Source: Nitrosomonas sp. (GTDB lineage Bacteria > Pseudomonadota > Gammaproteobacteria > Burkholderiales > Nitrosomonadaceae). From it: a stretch of 64,000 nucleotides of DNA. Below the pieces are notes generated by a model. That model was not told where the DNA came from and did not search any database. It worked only from the letters and a program-made list of their open reading frames with translations. Shown in pieces: positions 22,472-31,811 of the stretch. The position numbers and the translations under genes were made by a program. Within the stretch, counting starts at the first letter, position 1; each line of letters begins with the position of its first letter. The DNA is taken from NCBI GenBank assembly GCA_024281995.1, contig JAMWZW010000001.1:744001-808000 (forward strand). Reading direction: 5' to 3'.

Positions 22472-25060
22472 TTATTCTCGTGTTTCAACTTGCATTAATG
22501 GACCGGTTTCAGTAGCCACTATATTTTTTATTTTTCTTCTGGGTCGTTTAGGCATAATAATTTCTTCCGTCGCTACTTCGACCTTTTCAGGAGGAGTTTC
22601 GATCATAACGAGTCCGCTTTCCTTTAAACTTTGGTGTTCTTTAGTACGAGTGGATCCAGGTAGCGGTAATTCGGAAATTTCTGGAGTTGTTTTATCAGCA
22701 GAAATAAAATGATTATCAACGTCTACTGGGGTTTCACTGCTGGTTTTATTACCTACATCTGGAACTATAATAATTTCTGTGAGATTTTCAGCACTTTTTG
22801 TATCCAAGATTTGCTCATTAGGCTCAAGCACAGATAATGATTTTTCTGTGCTTGATAAAGGGTTTAACGGATTTTTTTCAGAATCAGTCGTTATGGTTGA
22901 TGTGTGCTCAATTGCCACTACGTCTACATTTGCAATCAAATCCTTATCACGAGTAACTTGTTCCCTATTTCTATTATTACTGCGGTGTCTTCGTGAACGT
23001 TTATGTTCGCCTATCTTTATTGAATTATCTTGCGGGGAGGAATTCTCTTTCTTTGCTATCAATAAATCTTCAGTCAGTGTAGTAGCGGCGATATAATTTG
23101 AGTCTGATTCCTGGATAGATTTATTTACTGTACCTATTTCTTCTGCGCTACCAGATAAATGATTAGATTGTTCGGAAGTCGAAATATCATAACTATCCGC
23201 GTTAATGAGATTATCCACTTTAGCTGGTTTATTTACTATTTCTTTGTTACGTTCATTCCGGTTGCGCCCACCACCACGACGTCCACGTAGACGCCCGCTG
23301 CGTTCGTGGGTTGTTTTGAGTTTGTCGATAGATTGTTTTGCATCTTCACCGCTATCGATTTTTGCCTCTTCCGTGTTAGCGGCGGGTTTAAACCAACTAA
23401 AGAACTTATCTAATAAGGATGTGTCACGTAATTTATCTTCTCGTATTGGTGCCGGTTGTGCGGGCGTTATGCCCTGGACTGCCGCTTGAGGACGTGTAGG
23501 CTTGATTTTCTGCTTGGTAAATACTAAATCATTTTCCTCAACGGTTTTTTCAACCATTTTGTAGCTGGCAACAATTTCATTCGGTTTTATATCTTCATGT
23601 CGTAATCGTGTAATGTTGTAATTAGGTGTTTCGATGTGAATATTAGGAATCAAAATAACATTTATCCTTTGTCGCATTTCAATATCGAAGATTTCTGCAC
23701 GTTTTTCATTAAGCAAATAGGTGGCGACATCAACAGGAAGCTGAACATGTAAAGCGCTAGTATTTTCTTTCATAGCTTCTTCTTGAATGATTCTTAGCAC
23801 ATGTAATGCCGATGAGTCCGTACCACGAATAAATCCTGTTCCATTACAACGAGTACATGGAATATAGTTACTTTCTCCCAATGAGGGGCGCAATCGTTGT
23901 CGTGATAATTCTAATAAGCCGAAACGCGAAATTTTTCCTACTTGGATACGAGCACGATCTTGCCGTAGTGCTTCGTGCAATCTGGCTTCAACTTCCCGCT
24001 GATTACGCTGGACGTCCATATCAATAAAATCAATGACGATTAATCCACCTAAGTCGCGTAATCTCAGTTGGCGTGCGATTTCATCCGCTGCTTCAAGATT
24101 GGTATTGAGTGCGGTATGTTCAATATCTGATCCCCGAATAGCACGTGCAGAATTGACATCAACAGACACTAGAGCTTCCGTATGATCAATAACAATAGCT
24201 CCACCCGACGGCAACGAGACTTGCCGCGAATAAGCGGTTTCTATTTGATGCTCAATTTGAAAACGTGAAAATAATGGCACATCGTCATGATAAAATTTGA
24301 GGCGACCGACATTCGCAGGCATCACATGCGCCATAAACTGGCTAGCTTGTTCAAAGATATCGCGACTATCAATCAGAATTTCACCGATTTCTTGGTTAAA
24401 GTAATCGCGAATTGCGCGAATAACTAAGCTACTTTCTTGATAAATCAGAAATACGCCGTCCTGATTATTAGCTGCTTCTTCAATGGCATGCCAGAGCTGC
24501 GTTAAGTAATTTAAATCCCATTGTAATTCTTCTGCACTTCGGCCAATTCCGGCAGTTCGAGCGATAATACTCATTCCTTCTGGAACATCAAGCTTTGCAA
24601 TAACTTCACGCAAATCATTGCGTTCTTCGCCAGTTATTCGGCGTGATACTCCTCCACTATTAGGATTGTTAGGTATTAAAACCAAGTATCGACCTGCGAG
24701 AGAAATGTATGTAGTAAGCGCGGCACCTTTATTTCCACGTTCATCTTTGTCAACTTGAACAATTAATTCTTGTCCTTCATGAATAAGATCTTGAATACGA
24801 TTGTTCGTAGTGTTAATGTCTTCTTCAAAACAGGACGTGGAAATTTCTTTGAAGGGCAGAAAGCCATGCCGCTCACAGCCATAATCAACAAAGGCTGCTT
24901 CTAGGCTAGGTTCTATCCTTGTGATTATAGCTTTGTAGATATTACTTTTGCGTTGTTCCTTACTTACGGACTCGATGTCAAGATCGACAAGTGTTTGTCC
25001 ATTGACTATAGCGACACGCAGCTCTTCAGGCTGCGTCGCATTGAATAACATTCGTTTCAT
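22472..25060 (-). CDS. rne: Ribonuclease E
   Basis: This endonuclease starts mRNA decay and processes rRNA and tRNA. The 862 residues comprise an S1 domain (about 37-120), a DNase I-like catalytic domain with metal-binding Asp301 (VSVDVNSARA) and Asp347 (VIDFIDMD), and the zinc-link PCTRCNGTGF at 401-410. The C-terminal 350 residues are disordered, with Arg-rich patches (GRLRGRRGGGRNRNERN, KRSRRHRSNNRNRE) that would bind RNA or degradosome partners. It is divergent from rluC, as in E. coli. Confidence 0.94.
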   Translation of the reverse strand: MKRMLFNATQPEELRVAIVNGQTLVDLDIESVSKEQRKSNIYKAIITRIEPSLEAAFVDYGCERHGFLPFKEISTSCFEEDINTTNNRIQDLIHEGQELIVQVDKDERGNKGAALTTYISLAGRYLVLIPNNPNSGGVSRRITGEERNDLREVIAKLDVPEGMSIIARTAGIGRSAEELQWDLNYLTQLWHAIEEAANNQDGVFLIYQESSLVIRAIRDYFNQEIGEILIDSRDIFEQASQFMAHVMPANVGRLKFYHDDVPLFSRFQIEHQIETAYSRQVSLPSGGAIVIDHTEALVSVDVNSARAIRGSDIEHTALNTNLEAADEIARQLRLRDLGGLIVIDFIDMDVQRNQREVEARLHEALRQDRARIQVGKISRFGLLELSRQRLRPSLGESNYIPCTRCNGTGFIRGTDSSALHVLRIIQEEAMKENTSALHVQLPVDVATYLLNEKRAEIFDIEMRQRINVILIPNIHIETPNYNITRLRHEDIKPNEIVASYKMVEKTVEENDLVFTKQKIKPTRPQAAVQGITPAQPAPIREDKLRDTSLLDKFFSWFKPAANTEEAKIDSGEDAKQSIDKLKTTHERSGRLRGRRGGGRNRNERNKEIVNKPAKVDNLINADSYDISTSEQSNHLSGSAEEIGTVNKSIQESDSNYIAATTLTEDLLIAKKENSSPQDNSIKIGEHKRSRRHRSNNRNREQVTRDKDLIANVDVVAIEHTSTITTDSEKNPLNPLSSTEKSLSVLEPNEQILDTKSAENLTEIIIVPDVGNKTSSETPVDVDNHFISADKTTPEISELPLPGSTRTKEHQSLKESGLVMIETPPEKVEVATEEIIMPKRPRRKIKNIVATETGPLMQVETRE

Positions 25061-25494
25061 TTACAAGCCTTACGTGTTTTATTTATAAATTTCTCTATTA
25101 ATTTGCTGAATAGATTATTGTGATATACGCAGTTGTAATGACGAGATTTCGGTTTAATAATAGTTTTAATGTAATGTTTGTTAATCAATTATATATTTCT
25201 TTGATATTAATATACTAATTTTTTGTTTCTCTAGGTAAATGTGTAATCAACACATCAAAGCAAGTTTTGTTTCTTCAGTCTCTTGCTAATTGTGCGTAAG
25301 GTAACAGATTTTACATAAAGTTCCAATCAGAGTGCTATGCTTACCCCTTCCTGATTTTCTTATTTTTAGTAATAGATCTTTAAGAATTATAAAATAAGAA
25401 TAAATTTAAGTACTCGTTTAATTTTACAACAAGTATTCCAAAAAGACATACGTTAGAGCCCTTTTTAATAAAATTTAAGTATCTTTTGAAACAA
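25061..25494. other. rne/rluC divergent spacer and probable rne leader
   Basis: This is a 434-base AT-rich gap between the two divergent starts. In enterics the long rne leader folds and mediates autoregulation by RNase E; the spacing here would allow the same, but I see no specific conserved hairpin and the idea is inference. Confidence 0.4.
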
Positions 25495-26520
25495 ATGAGT
25501 AAAACTGAAAGTGCGCATAAAAAAAATGCATTGGCAAGGGATATGTCAGTGAAAAATTTGTGTGTCGGAGTGAAAGAAGAAAATCAACGAGTAGATAATT
25601 TTTTATTTCGATGCTATCGAATGGTTCCTAAGAGCCATATCTATCGACTCGTCAGGAGTGGTCAGGTACGTATAAATGGAAAACGAACAGATGTCAGCTA
25701 TCATTTGCAATTGGGTGATAATATAAGAATTCCGCCTATTAAAGTTGGAAAAGAAAGTACTTTGCAGAAAACTTCAGTTAAACCATCCAACTTATTTGCT
25801 TTTAATACTTTATTTGAGGACGATGTATTACTTGTTATTGACAAACCTAACGGTATGGCAGTTCATGGCGGCAGTGGTATTAGTTTTGGTGTAATCGAGC
25901 AATTACGCGCGCAAAATCCATCATGGAAATTCCTCGAATTGGTGCATCGTCTCGATAGAGAAACGTCTGGTATATTGTTACTTGCGAAGAAACGTAGTGC
26001 ACTCGTTGAGCTTCATCGGCAAATTCGTGAAGGTTTGATGAAGAAGCATTATTTAGTCATGGTTTATGGAAAATGGCACAAGACTACACAACATGTAAAG
26101 CTAGCTTTGAATAAATTTATTACTGCTACAGGTGAGCGGCGCGTTGCGATAGCAAGGAATGGAAACAAAAATAACAAACCATTGGAGGCGCATACTGTAT
26201 TTAGATTGCAAAAATTATGGAGAAATTTCAGTTTGCTTGATGCTGAATTAAAAACAGGCCGTACACATCAAATTCGTGTTCATCTTGCTCATCTTGGATT
26301 TCCAATAATTGGTGACGACAAATACGGCGATTTCGAACTTAATAAACAGCTTGCGAAAGGAAATGGGCAAGACAATATTTCCCGAATGTTTTTGCATGCA
26401 CATACATTGCAAATAAAGCACCCCGTTTCTATGGAAATTATGAAGCTACAAGCATCGTTGCCTGAGGATTTGCAACGATTTGTAGATAAATTAGATAATG
26501 ACAATCCGTTACACTCTTAG
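25495..26520 (+). CDS. rluC: 23S rRNA pseudouridine synthase RluC
   Basis: It isomerises specific uridines in 23S rRNA to pseudouridine. The 341 residues have an N-terminal S4 RNA-binding domain (about 27-90, RVDNFLFRCYRMVPKSHIYR) and the RluA-type catalytic domain with the catalytic Asp in VHRLDRETSGILLLAKK. The GRTHQIRVHLAHLGFPIIGD motif follows. A TTG at 25486 is in frame; I chose the ATG at 25495. The position opposite rne supports RluC over RluD. Confidence 0.92.
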   Translation: MSKTESAHKKNALARDMSVKNLCVGVKEENQRVDNFLFRCYRMVPKSHIYRLVRSGQVRINGKRTDVSYHLQLGDNIRIPPIKVGKESTLQKTSVKPSNLFAFNTLFEDDVLLVIDKPNGMAVHGGSGISFGVIEQLRAQNPSWKFLELVHRLDRETSGILLLAKKRSALVELHRQIREGLMKKHYLVMVYGKWHKTTQHVKLALNKFITATGERRVAIARNGNKNNKPLEAHTVFRLQKLWRNFSLLDAELKTGRTHQIRVHLAHLGFPIIGDDKYGDFELNKQLAKGNGQDNISRMFLHAHTLQIKHPVSMEIMKLQASLPEDLQRFVDKLDNDNPLHS

Positions 26521-26570
26521 TTTAGTAAGGCGTCGTTTGTTACAACAAAGTGATATAATTCCGTGCGTAT

Positions 26571-27218
26571 TTAAGTACCTGGAGTAATACTAACTTGTTC
26601 ACTTTTGAACATAGTTTGTAAAACATCCCATACATTTTCTACTATTTTTTTCTGAGCAAGTTCATTAGGATGGATTCCATCGGCTTGAAAAAAATCATGT
26701 TTATCACCGAAACCAGCCAACAAAAATGGTATTAATTTTATTTGATAATTTTCTGCGAGTTGTGGAAATATTGCCTGGAACTTTTGTGTATAGGAAATAC
26801 CATAATTAGGAGGTAGCTGCATACCCGCAAGTAAGACAGTTGCATTGTTTTCTTTGCAAGCTTTAATAATAGCTTCTAGGTTTTCATAAATAGATTTTAT
26901 AGATGCACCGCGTAAACCATCATTGGCGCCAAGTTCAAGCACAACGATTACTGGTTGATGTTCTTTAAGTACTTGATCTATGCGATTACGTCCTCCAAGC
27001 GTTGTTTCGCCGCTGATACTTGCGTTTATGATTTTATAATCAGTGAATTTAGACTGTATGCGTTGTGTTAATAAAGCAACCCAGCCAACTTCAGCTGGCA
27101 AGCCATAACTGGTAGACAAGCTGTTACCAAAAACCATAATAGTTTTAGTTGTTGTGGCTGTAGCGGGTGTAATGAAAGTAAAAAAGATAATCACAACAAT
27201 AAGGATATTTTTTTTCAT
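26571..27218 (-). CDS. tesA: SGNH-fold esterase, TesA-like (GDS changed to GNS)
   Basis: This periplasmic acyl-CoA thioesterase/arylesterase has 215 residues. A signal peptide spans about 1-22 (KKNILIVVIIFFTFITPATA). SGNH blocks are visible: VFGNSLSTSYG (catalytic Ser), GGRNR region, VLELGANDGLRG (Asn) and DGIHPNE (Asp-His pair). The usual GDSL Asp is Asn (AAC) here, while the catalytic Ser is intact. The frame is open far upstream, but the ATG at 27218 gives the signal peptide. Its start codon overlaps the start codon of the divergent ybbA. No Shine-Dalgarno is seen. Confidence 0.88.
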   Translation of the reverse strand: MKKNILIVVIIFFTFITPATATTTKTIMVFGNSLSTSYGLPAEVGWVALLTQRIQSKFTDYKIINASISGETTLGGRNRIDQVLKEHQPVIVVLELGANDGLRGASIKSIYENLEAIIKACKENNATVLLAGMQLPPNYGISYTQKFQAIFPQLAENYQIKLIPFLLAGFGDKHDFFQADGIHPNELAQKKIVENVWDVLQTMFKSEQVSITPGT

Positions 27219-27903
27219 GTTAGATGATTTTGTTGAACAACCGATTCTTCGGACTGATTCACTTACCAAGCGAGTTAATACCGGTAATGAGCAACTAACT
27301 ATATTACAGGATATTAATTTAGAGGTGAATGCAGGTGAAGCGGTAGCGATTGTCGGTGCATCCGGTTCAGGCAAATCTACCTTATTAGGATTACTTGCCG
27401 GGTTGGATCTGCCAACGATAGGTAAAGTTCATCTTGATAATATTGATATTTTTACTTTAGATGAAGATAGTCGAGCTGCGCTCCGTGGTAGAATTCTCGG
27501 GTTTGTGTTTCAATCATTTCAATTACTTCCGGCGTTAACAGCAATAGAAAACGTTATGTTGCCTCTCGAGCTTACTGCAGCTAGTGATATAGAGGCAGTA
27601 GCGCGGAGATTATTGGATCGAGTAGGGCTGGAAAAACGCTTGCATCACTATCCTAAGCAATTGTCCGGTGGTGAGCAGCAACGAGTAGCTATTGCGCGTG
27701 CGTTTGCAACTGATCCAAAATTATTGCTAGCAGATGAGCCTACGGGAAATCTTGATTCGGCGACCGGCATACAGATCATTGAGCTGATGTTTGAGCTTAA
27801 TCGCGAACATGGGACAACTTTAGTCCTTGTCACTCATGATGAAGCATTGTCACGACGATGCTCGCGCCAAATTCGATTAGCAGACGGGAAGCTCGTTCAA
27901 TAA
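27217..27903 (+). CDS. ybbA: ABC transporter ATP-binding protein, YbbA/LolD-like
   Basis: This is the ATPase of a MacB/LolD-type ABC system. The 228 residues show Walker A GASGSGKST, the Q loop in FVFQSFQLLP, the signature LSGGEQQRVAIARA and Walker B LLLADEPTGNLD. It pairs with the large permease that starts 77 bases later. An AAGGAT ribosome site for this ATG lies inside the first codons of the antiparallel tesA gene. The tesA-ybbA-ybbP arrangement is that of E. coli. Confidence 0.92.
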   Translation: MLDDFVEQPILRTDSLTKRVNTGNEQLTILQDINLEVNAGEAVAIVGASGSGKSTLLGLLAGLDLPTIGKVHLDNIDIFTLDEDSRAALRGRILGFVFQSFQLLPALTAIENVMLPLELTAASDIEAVARRLLDRVGLEKRLHHYPKQLSGGEQQRVAIARAFATDPKLLLADEPTGNLDSATGIQIIELMFELNREHGTTLVLVTHDEALSRRCSRQIRLADGKLVQ

Positions 27904-27914
27904 ATAGGTAATCG

Positions 27915-27980
27915 ATGAAACTCAGTGATGCAATACTACTATTTGTAATTTTTTTGTGGAATAGCACCAGCTATAAATAA
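27915..27980 (+). CDS. Possible 21-residue membrane peptide between ybbA and ybbP
   Basis: A short frame starts with ATG after AGGTAA and ends with TAA at 27978-27980, sharing its last A with the ybbP ATG (TAATG). The peptide is mostly hydrophobic (AILLFVIFLW) with a short polar end. The stop/start overlap is what translational coupling would need. No family is known; it could be a leader that feeds ribosomes to ybbP, or chance. Confidence 0.3.
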   Translation: MKLSDAILLFVIFLWNSTSYK

Positions 27981-30490
27981 TGAATTATTTCAAGATTTCA
28001 TATCGTATGCTATGTCGCGATTGGCGCGCGGGCGAGCTTAATGTATTGATTCTAGCATTGATTATCGCGATTAGCGGGTTGACCACAGTGGCTTTTTTTG
28101 CCGATCGCGTAGAATTGGCGCTTGCTCGCGAAAGTAATCAGTTATTGGGAGCGGATTTGTTAGTTATTTCGAATCAACCGTTACCTGAACATTATGCTGA
28201 TAAGGCGTTGGAACTGGAGTTGATCGTTTCATCGGTAACCAAGTTTCCTAGTATGATATCAAATAGTGATAGCAGTTTACTTACTGAAATTAAAGCAGTT
28301 ACTGAAGGTTATCCATTGCGTGGAAATGTGTATTTGATGGACGGACCGCCAGAAAAATTAGTGGGGCCGTCAAAAGCACAATCAGCAGGAAAAATTCCCC
28401 AACCCGGAACGATTTGGGTTGACGAAAAGGTTAGAATGCAACTCAATTTGAATAAGGGTGATAGCGTTGATGTCGGTGCTGTTCAATTGGTCGTGACTGA
28501 GTTTATTGAGCGTGAACCGGATTATTCCGTGGGATTTATTAATATGGGTCCGCGTGTCATGATAAATGCCGCTGATTTGATGGCAACCGATTTAATACAT
28601 CAGGGGAGCCGCATTTCCTATAATCTGCTGGTAGCTGGCGAAGTAAAAAAAGTGCAACAATTTCGTGACTGGGCAAAATCTCAACTTACCAAAGCACAAA
28701 GAATCGAAGGTATTCGCGATGCACGTCCCGAAATCAAAGCGGCCCTTGAACGTGCAGAAAAATTTTTGAATCTCGCTGCTTTAGCAAGTGTTGTACTTGC
28801 AGCAGCAGCAATAGCATTAGCTGTGCGGAGATTTACACAACGTCATTTGGATGCGTGTGCAGTGATGCGTAGCTTTGGGGCGAGCCAGAAGTATTTATTG
28901 AATTTATATCTTTATTATTTTGTTATTTTGGGTGTTGTTGCGAGCGGTGTGGGTTGCATAATTGGTTTTGTTGCTCAGGAAATTTTAGCGCATTGGTTGA
29001 CAGGAATTGTCGATACAGCGTTACCTTGGCCTAGCTGGTTGCCTGCTTTTCAAGGCTTACTGGTTGGTTTAGTACTGTTAGTGGGTTTTGCATTACCGCC
29101 TGTGTTAAATTTACGCAGTGTTCCAGCGTTGCGTGTACTGCGCAGGGATATTGGTTTATCCAATGCGCACAGCATTTCTGGATATTTGTTAGGATTAGTG
29201 GCTTTATCATTACTGTTCATTTGGAAAGCGCAAGATTTCAAGCTGGGTCTCTTTGTTGTGGGCGGATTTATAGCTGCTATTGCAGTATTTAGTTGCTTGG
29301 GCTGGTTACTGATTAAAATATTGTCAAGTTTACGCCATCAAGCCGGAGGCGTATGGCGTTATGGTTTAGCAAGTATTCGTCGCCGCGCAGCTTCAAGTGT
29401 ATTGCAGGCAGTCGCTCTAGGGTTGGGGTTAATGGCGTTGCTGGTGTTAACACTAATTCAAGAGGACTTGATCAATGATTGGCACGCCAGTTTGCCGCCT
29501 AGAGCGCCTAATCACTTTTTAGTAAATATTCAACCTAATCAGTTGGAGTCTTTGGAAGAATTTTTTCAGCACCACAAGATTCAATCTCCCGTTATGCATC
29601 CTATGGTAAGAGGTCGTTTAATCAAGATTAACGGAAAGAAAGTTTCGCCAAAAGACTATGCGGATGACTTGCATGCAGAGAGACATATTAGGCGTGAGTT
29701 TAATTTATCGTGGACTAATAAGATCAATGCTGATAATGAAATTATTCAGGGGAAATGGTGGGATAACGATACTACCGATGCCGTTATATCGATTGAAGAG
29801 GGTATTGCTAAAACAATCCGGGTTAAATTAGGCGATGAATTAACTTACGACATCGCGGGCAATCATTTTTCAGCCAAAATAGCCAGTATAAGGAAAGTGG
29901 ATTGGGACAGCTTTCGTGTAAATTTCTTTGTTGTGGTTCCTCCTGGATTATTGGAGGATTACCCGGCAAATTACATCACGAGTTTTTATTTATCACCCGC
30001 AGAGATTAGTGTGGTTCATGAGTTGGTCAGGGCTTTTCCAAATATTTTGGTAGTCGATGTGGCGATAGTGATTAATCAAGTACAACAGATGATTCGACAA
30101 GTATCTCAAGCGATAGAATTTGTTTTTTTGTTCACAATACTGGCTGGTTTTGCAGTGTTATATGCAGCTATTGCATCGACACAAGATGAACGTATATATG
30201 AAGCAGCTATTTTCAGAGCGTTAGGTGCTAAAAAGGAACAGTTGTCTCGCGCTTGGGCGGCTGAGTTTGTGATTTTAGGTGGATTAGCTGGATTATTTGC
30301 TTCTGCTGGTGCCACCTTATTGGGATATGTCATTAGCAAGCATGTTCTACATTTTGATTATACATTTAATCCTTGGATTTGGTTGATTGGCACAGTCGTT
30401 GGGATTATTGGTGTTTCCGTGGCTGGTTTGCTCGGTACACGCTCAGCGATCTCAAGCCCACCGTTATTAACGTTGCGCAAAATTGGGTAG
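27980..30490 (+). CDS. ybbP: ABC transporter permease, YbbP-like (FtsX family)
   Basis: This inner-membrane permease has 836 residues and two FtsX-type modules. An N-terminal membrane segment (about 20-40) is followed by a periplasmic domain, then a cluster of membrane helices at about 260-470. A second periplasmic domain follows, and a last FtsX block of three helices (from about 705) contains FRALGAKKEQL. It is the partner of the ATPase upstream. The substrate is unknown; location beside tesA suggests a lipid or envelope role, which is inference. Confidence 0.9.
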   Translation: MNYFKISYRMLCRDWRAGELNVLILALIIAISGLTTVAFFADRVELALARESNQLLGADLLVISNQPLPEHYADKALELELIVSSVTKFPSMISNSDSSLLTEIKAVTEGYPLRGNVYLMDGPPEKLVGPSKAQSAGKIPQPGTIWVDEKVRMQLNLNKGDSVDVGAVQLVVTEFIEREPDYSVGFINMGPRVMINAADLMATDLIHQGSRISYNLLVAGEVKKVQQFRDWAKSQLTKAQRIEGIRDARPEIKAALERAEKFLNLAALASVVLAAAAIALAVRRFTQRHLDACAVMRSFGASQKYLLNLYLYYFVILGVVASGVGCIIGFVAQEILAHWLTGIVDTALPWPSWLPAFQGLLVGLVLLVGFALPPVLNLRSVPALRVLRRDIGLSNAHSISGYLLGLVALSLLFIWKAQDFKLGLFVVGGFIAAIAVFSCLGWLLIKILSSLRHQAGGVWRYGLASIRRRAASSVLQAVALGLGLMALLVLTLIQEDLINDWHASLPPRAPNHFLVNIQPNQLESLEEFFQHHKIQSPVMHPMVRGRLIKINGKKVSPKDYADDLHAERHIRREFNLSWTNKINADNEIIQGKWWDNDTTDAVISIEEGIAKTIRVKLGDELTYDIAGNHFSAKIASIRKVDWDSFRVNFFVVVPPGLLEDYPANYITSFYLSPAEISVVHELVRAFPNILVVDVAIVINQVQQMIRQVSQAIEFVFLFTILAGFAVLYAAIASTQDERIYEAAIFRALGAKKEQLSRAWAAEFVILGGLAGLFASAGATLLGYVISKHVLHFDYTFNPWIWLIGTVVGIIGVSVAGLLGTRSAISSPPLLTLRKIG

Positions 30491-30498
30491 TTGATTTC

Positions 30499-31716
30499 GT
30501 GACATTTAATAGCCTACAGGAATTTCTCCCTGAATCACAATCGTTCAAACTCAAATCGTTACCCCCCTTGAGTTTATATATTCACATCCCATGGTGTATA
30601 AAAAAATGTCCATATTGTGACTTTAATTCCCATGAAATCCATAATGAAAAAAATCACGTACCAGAAGATGAATACGCTAACGCATTGATACGGGATTTGG
30701 AATCTACCTTACCTAATGTTTGGGGACGACGATTGACTAGTGTATTTTTTGGTGGTGGCACACCTAGTTTATTTAGTGCTAAGACAATTGATCGATTATT
30801 AACTGCTGTAAGAACCTTACTGCCATTGGAGCATTTTGCTGAAGTTACAATGGAAGCTAATCCTGGAACTTTTGAAGCGCAGAAATTCAATGAATTCCGT
30901 GCAGCTGGCATTAATCGTTTGTCGATCGGCATTCAGAGTTTTAACCGGCAGCATCTTAGTGTGCTGGGGCGAGTGCATGATGATCGAGAGGCATATCGTG
31001 CAGTGGAAATTGCACTGAAAAATTTTGATAATATCAATCTTGATTTAATGTATGCCTTACCAAAGCAAACCGTGGCAGATGCACAGACTGACATTGAAGT
31101 TGCATGTTCGTTGGGAGTCACGCATATTTCAGCCTATCACTTGACATTAGAACCCAATACATTGTTTTACCGCTTTCCACCGCATCTTCCTAATGACGAA
31201 CAGGCGGAACAAATGCAAGACATCATTGAGCAAACTACTGCAAATCACGGTTACTATAATTACGAAACGTCAGCGTTTGCACAGAATGGTAAAGAGTCGC
31301 GTCATAACATGAACTATTGGCAATTTGGTGATTATGTCGGTATTGGCGCCGGTGCGCATAGCAAAATAAGTTTTGCCGATAGAATCTTACGTCAGATGCG
31401 TTATAAGCAACCTAAAGAATATTTGACGCGAGCCAAGGTGGGTGAATCGCTCACGCAGATGCAACATGAGTTGACAGTTACAGACCGGAGTTTTGAATTC
31501 ATGATGAACGCGCTGCGACTAACTGGCGGCTTTGATGCGGCGCTATTCCTGGAACGTACCGGTTTGCCCATTACCGTTGTTCGTGATCAACTGAAAGAAG
31601 CAGAGCAGCGCGGGCTATTAATATATGATTGCAATCGCGTAAAGCCGACGGTATTAGGCAGGCGCTTTCTAAATGATTTGCTGCAAATTTTTTTGCCGGA
31701 AACTAGCCTTCCATAA
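30499..31716 (+). CDS. hemW: Radical SAM heme chaperone HemW
   Basis: The protein has 405 residues. It carries the radical-SAM cluster motif CIKKCPYCDF, with the extra cysteine pattern typical of HemW, the following FFGGGTPSL, and a C-terminal HemW domain. The family binds heme and delivers it to respiratory enzymes; it was long misnamed as an oxygen-independent coproporphyrinogen oxidase. The frame runs back into ybbP, but the GTG at 30499, with GGGTAG upstream, gives the normal N-terminus 8 bases after the ybbP stop. Confidence 0.9.
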   Translation: MTFNSLQEFLPESQSFKLKSLPPLSLYIHIPWCIKKCPYCDFNSHEIHNEKNHVPEDEYANALIRDLESTLPNVWGRRLTSVFFGGGTPSLFSAKTIDRLLTAVRTLLPLEHFAEVTMEANPGTFEAQKFNEFRAAGINRLSIGIQSFNRQHLSVLGRVHDDREAYRAVEIALKNFDNINLDLMYALPKQTVADAQTDIEVACSLGVTHISAYHLTLEPNTLFYRFPPHLPNDEQAEQMQDIIEQTTANHGYYNYETSAFAQNGKESRHNMNYWQFGDYVGIGAGAHSKISFADRILRQMRYKQPKEYLTRAKVGESLTQMQHELTVTDRSFEFMMNALRLTGGFDAALFLERTGLPITVVRDQLKEAEQRGLLIYDCNRVKPTVLGRRFLNDLLQIFLPETSLP

Positions 31717-31811
31717 TATTGCTACCATGAATACACCCCAAACTAGACCTGATTGCGCGCTAGAATCGAATGTACATGAAATGTGAGGTTTTGTGATAAA
31801 GGAGTAAAGAT

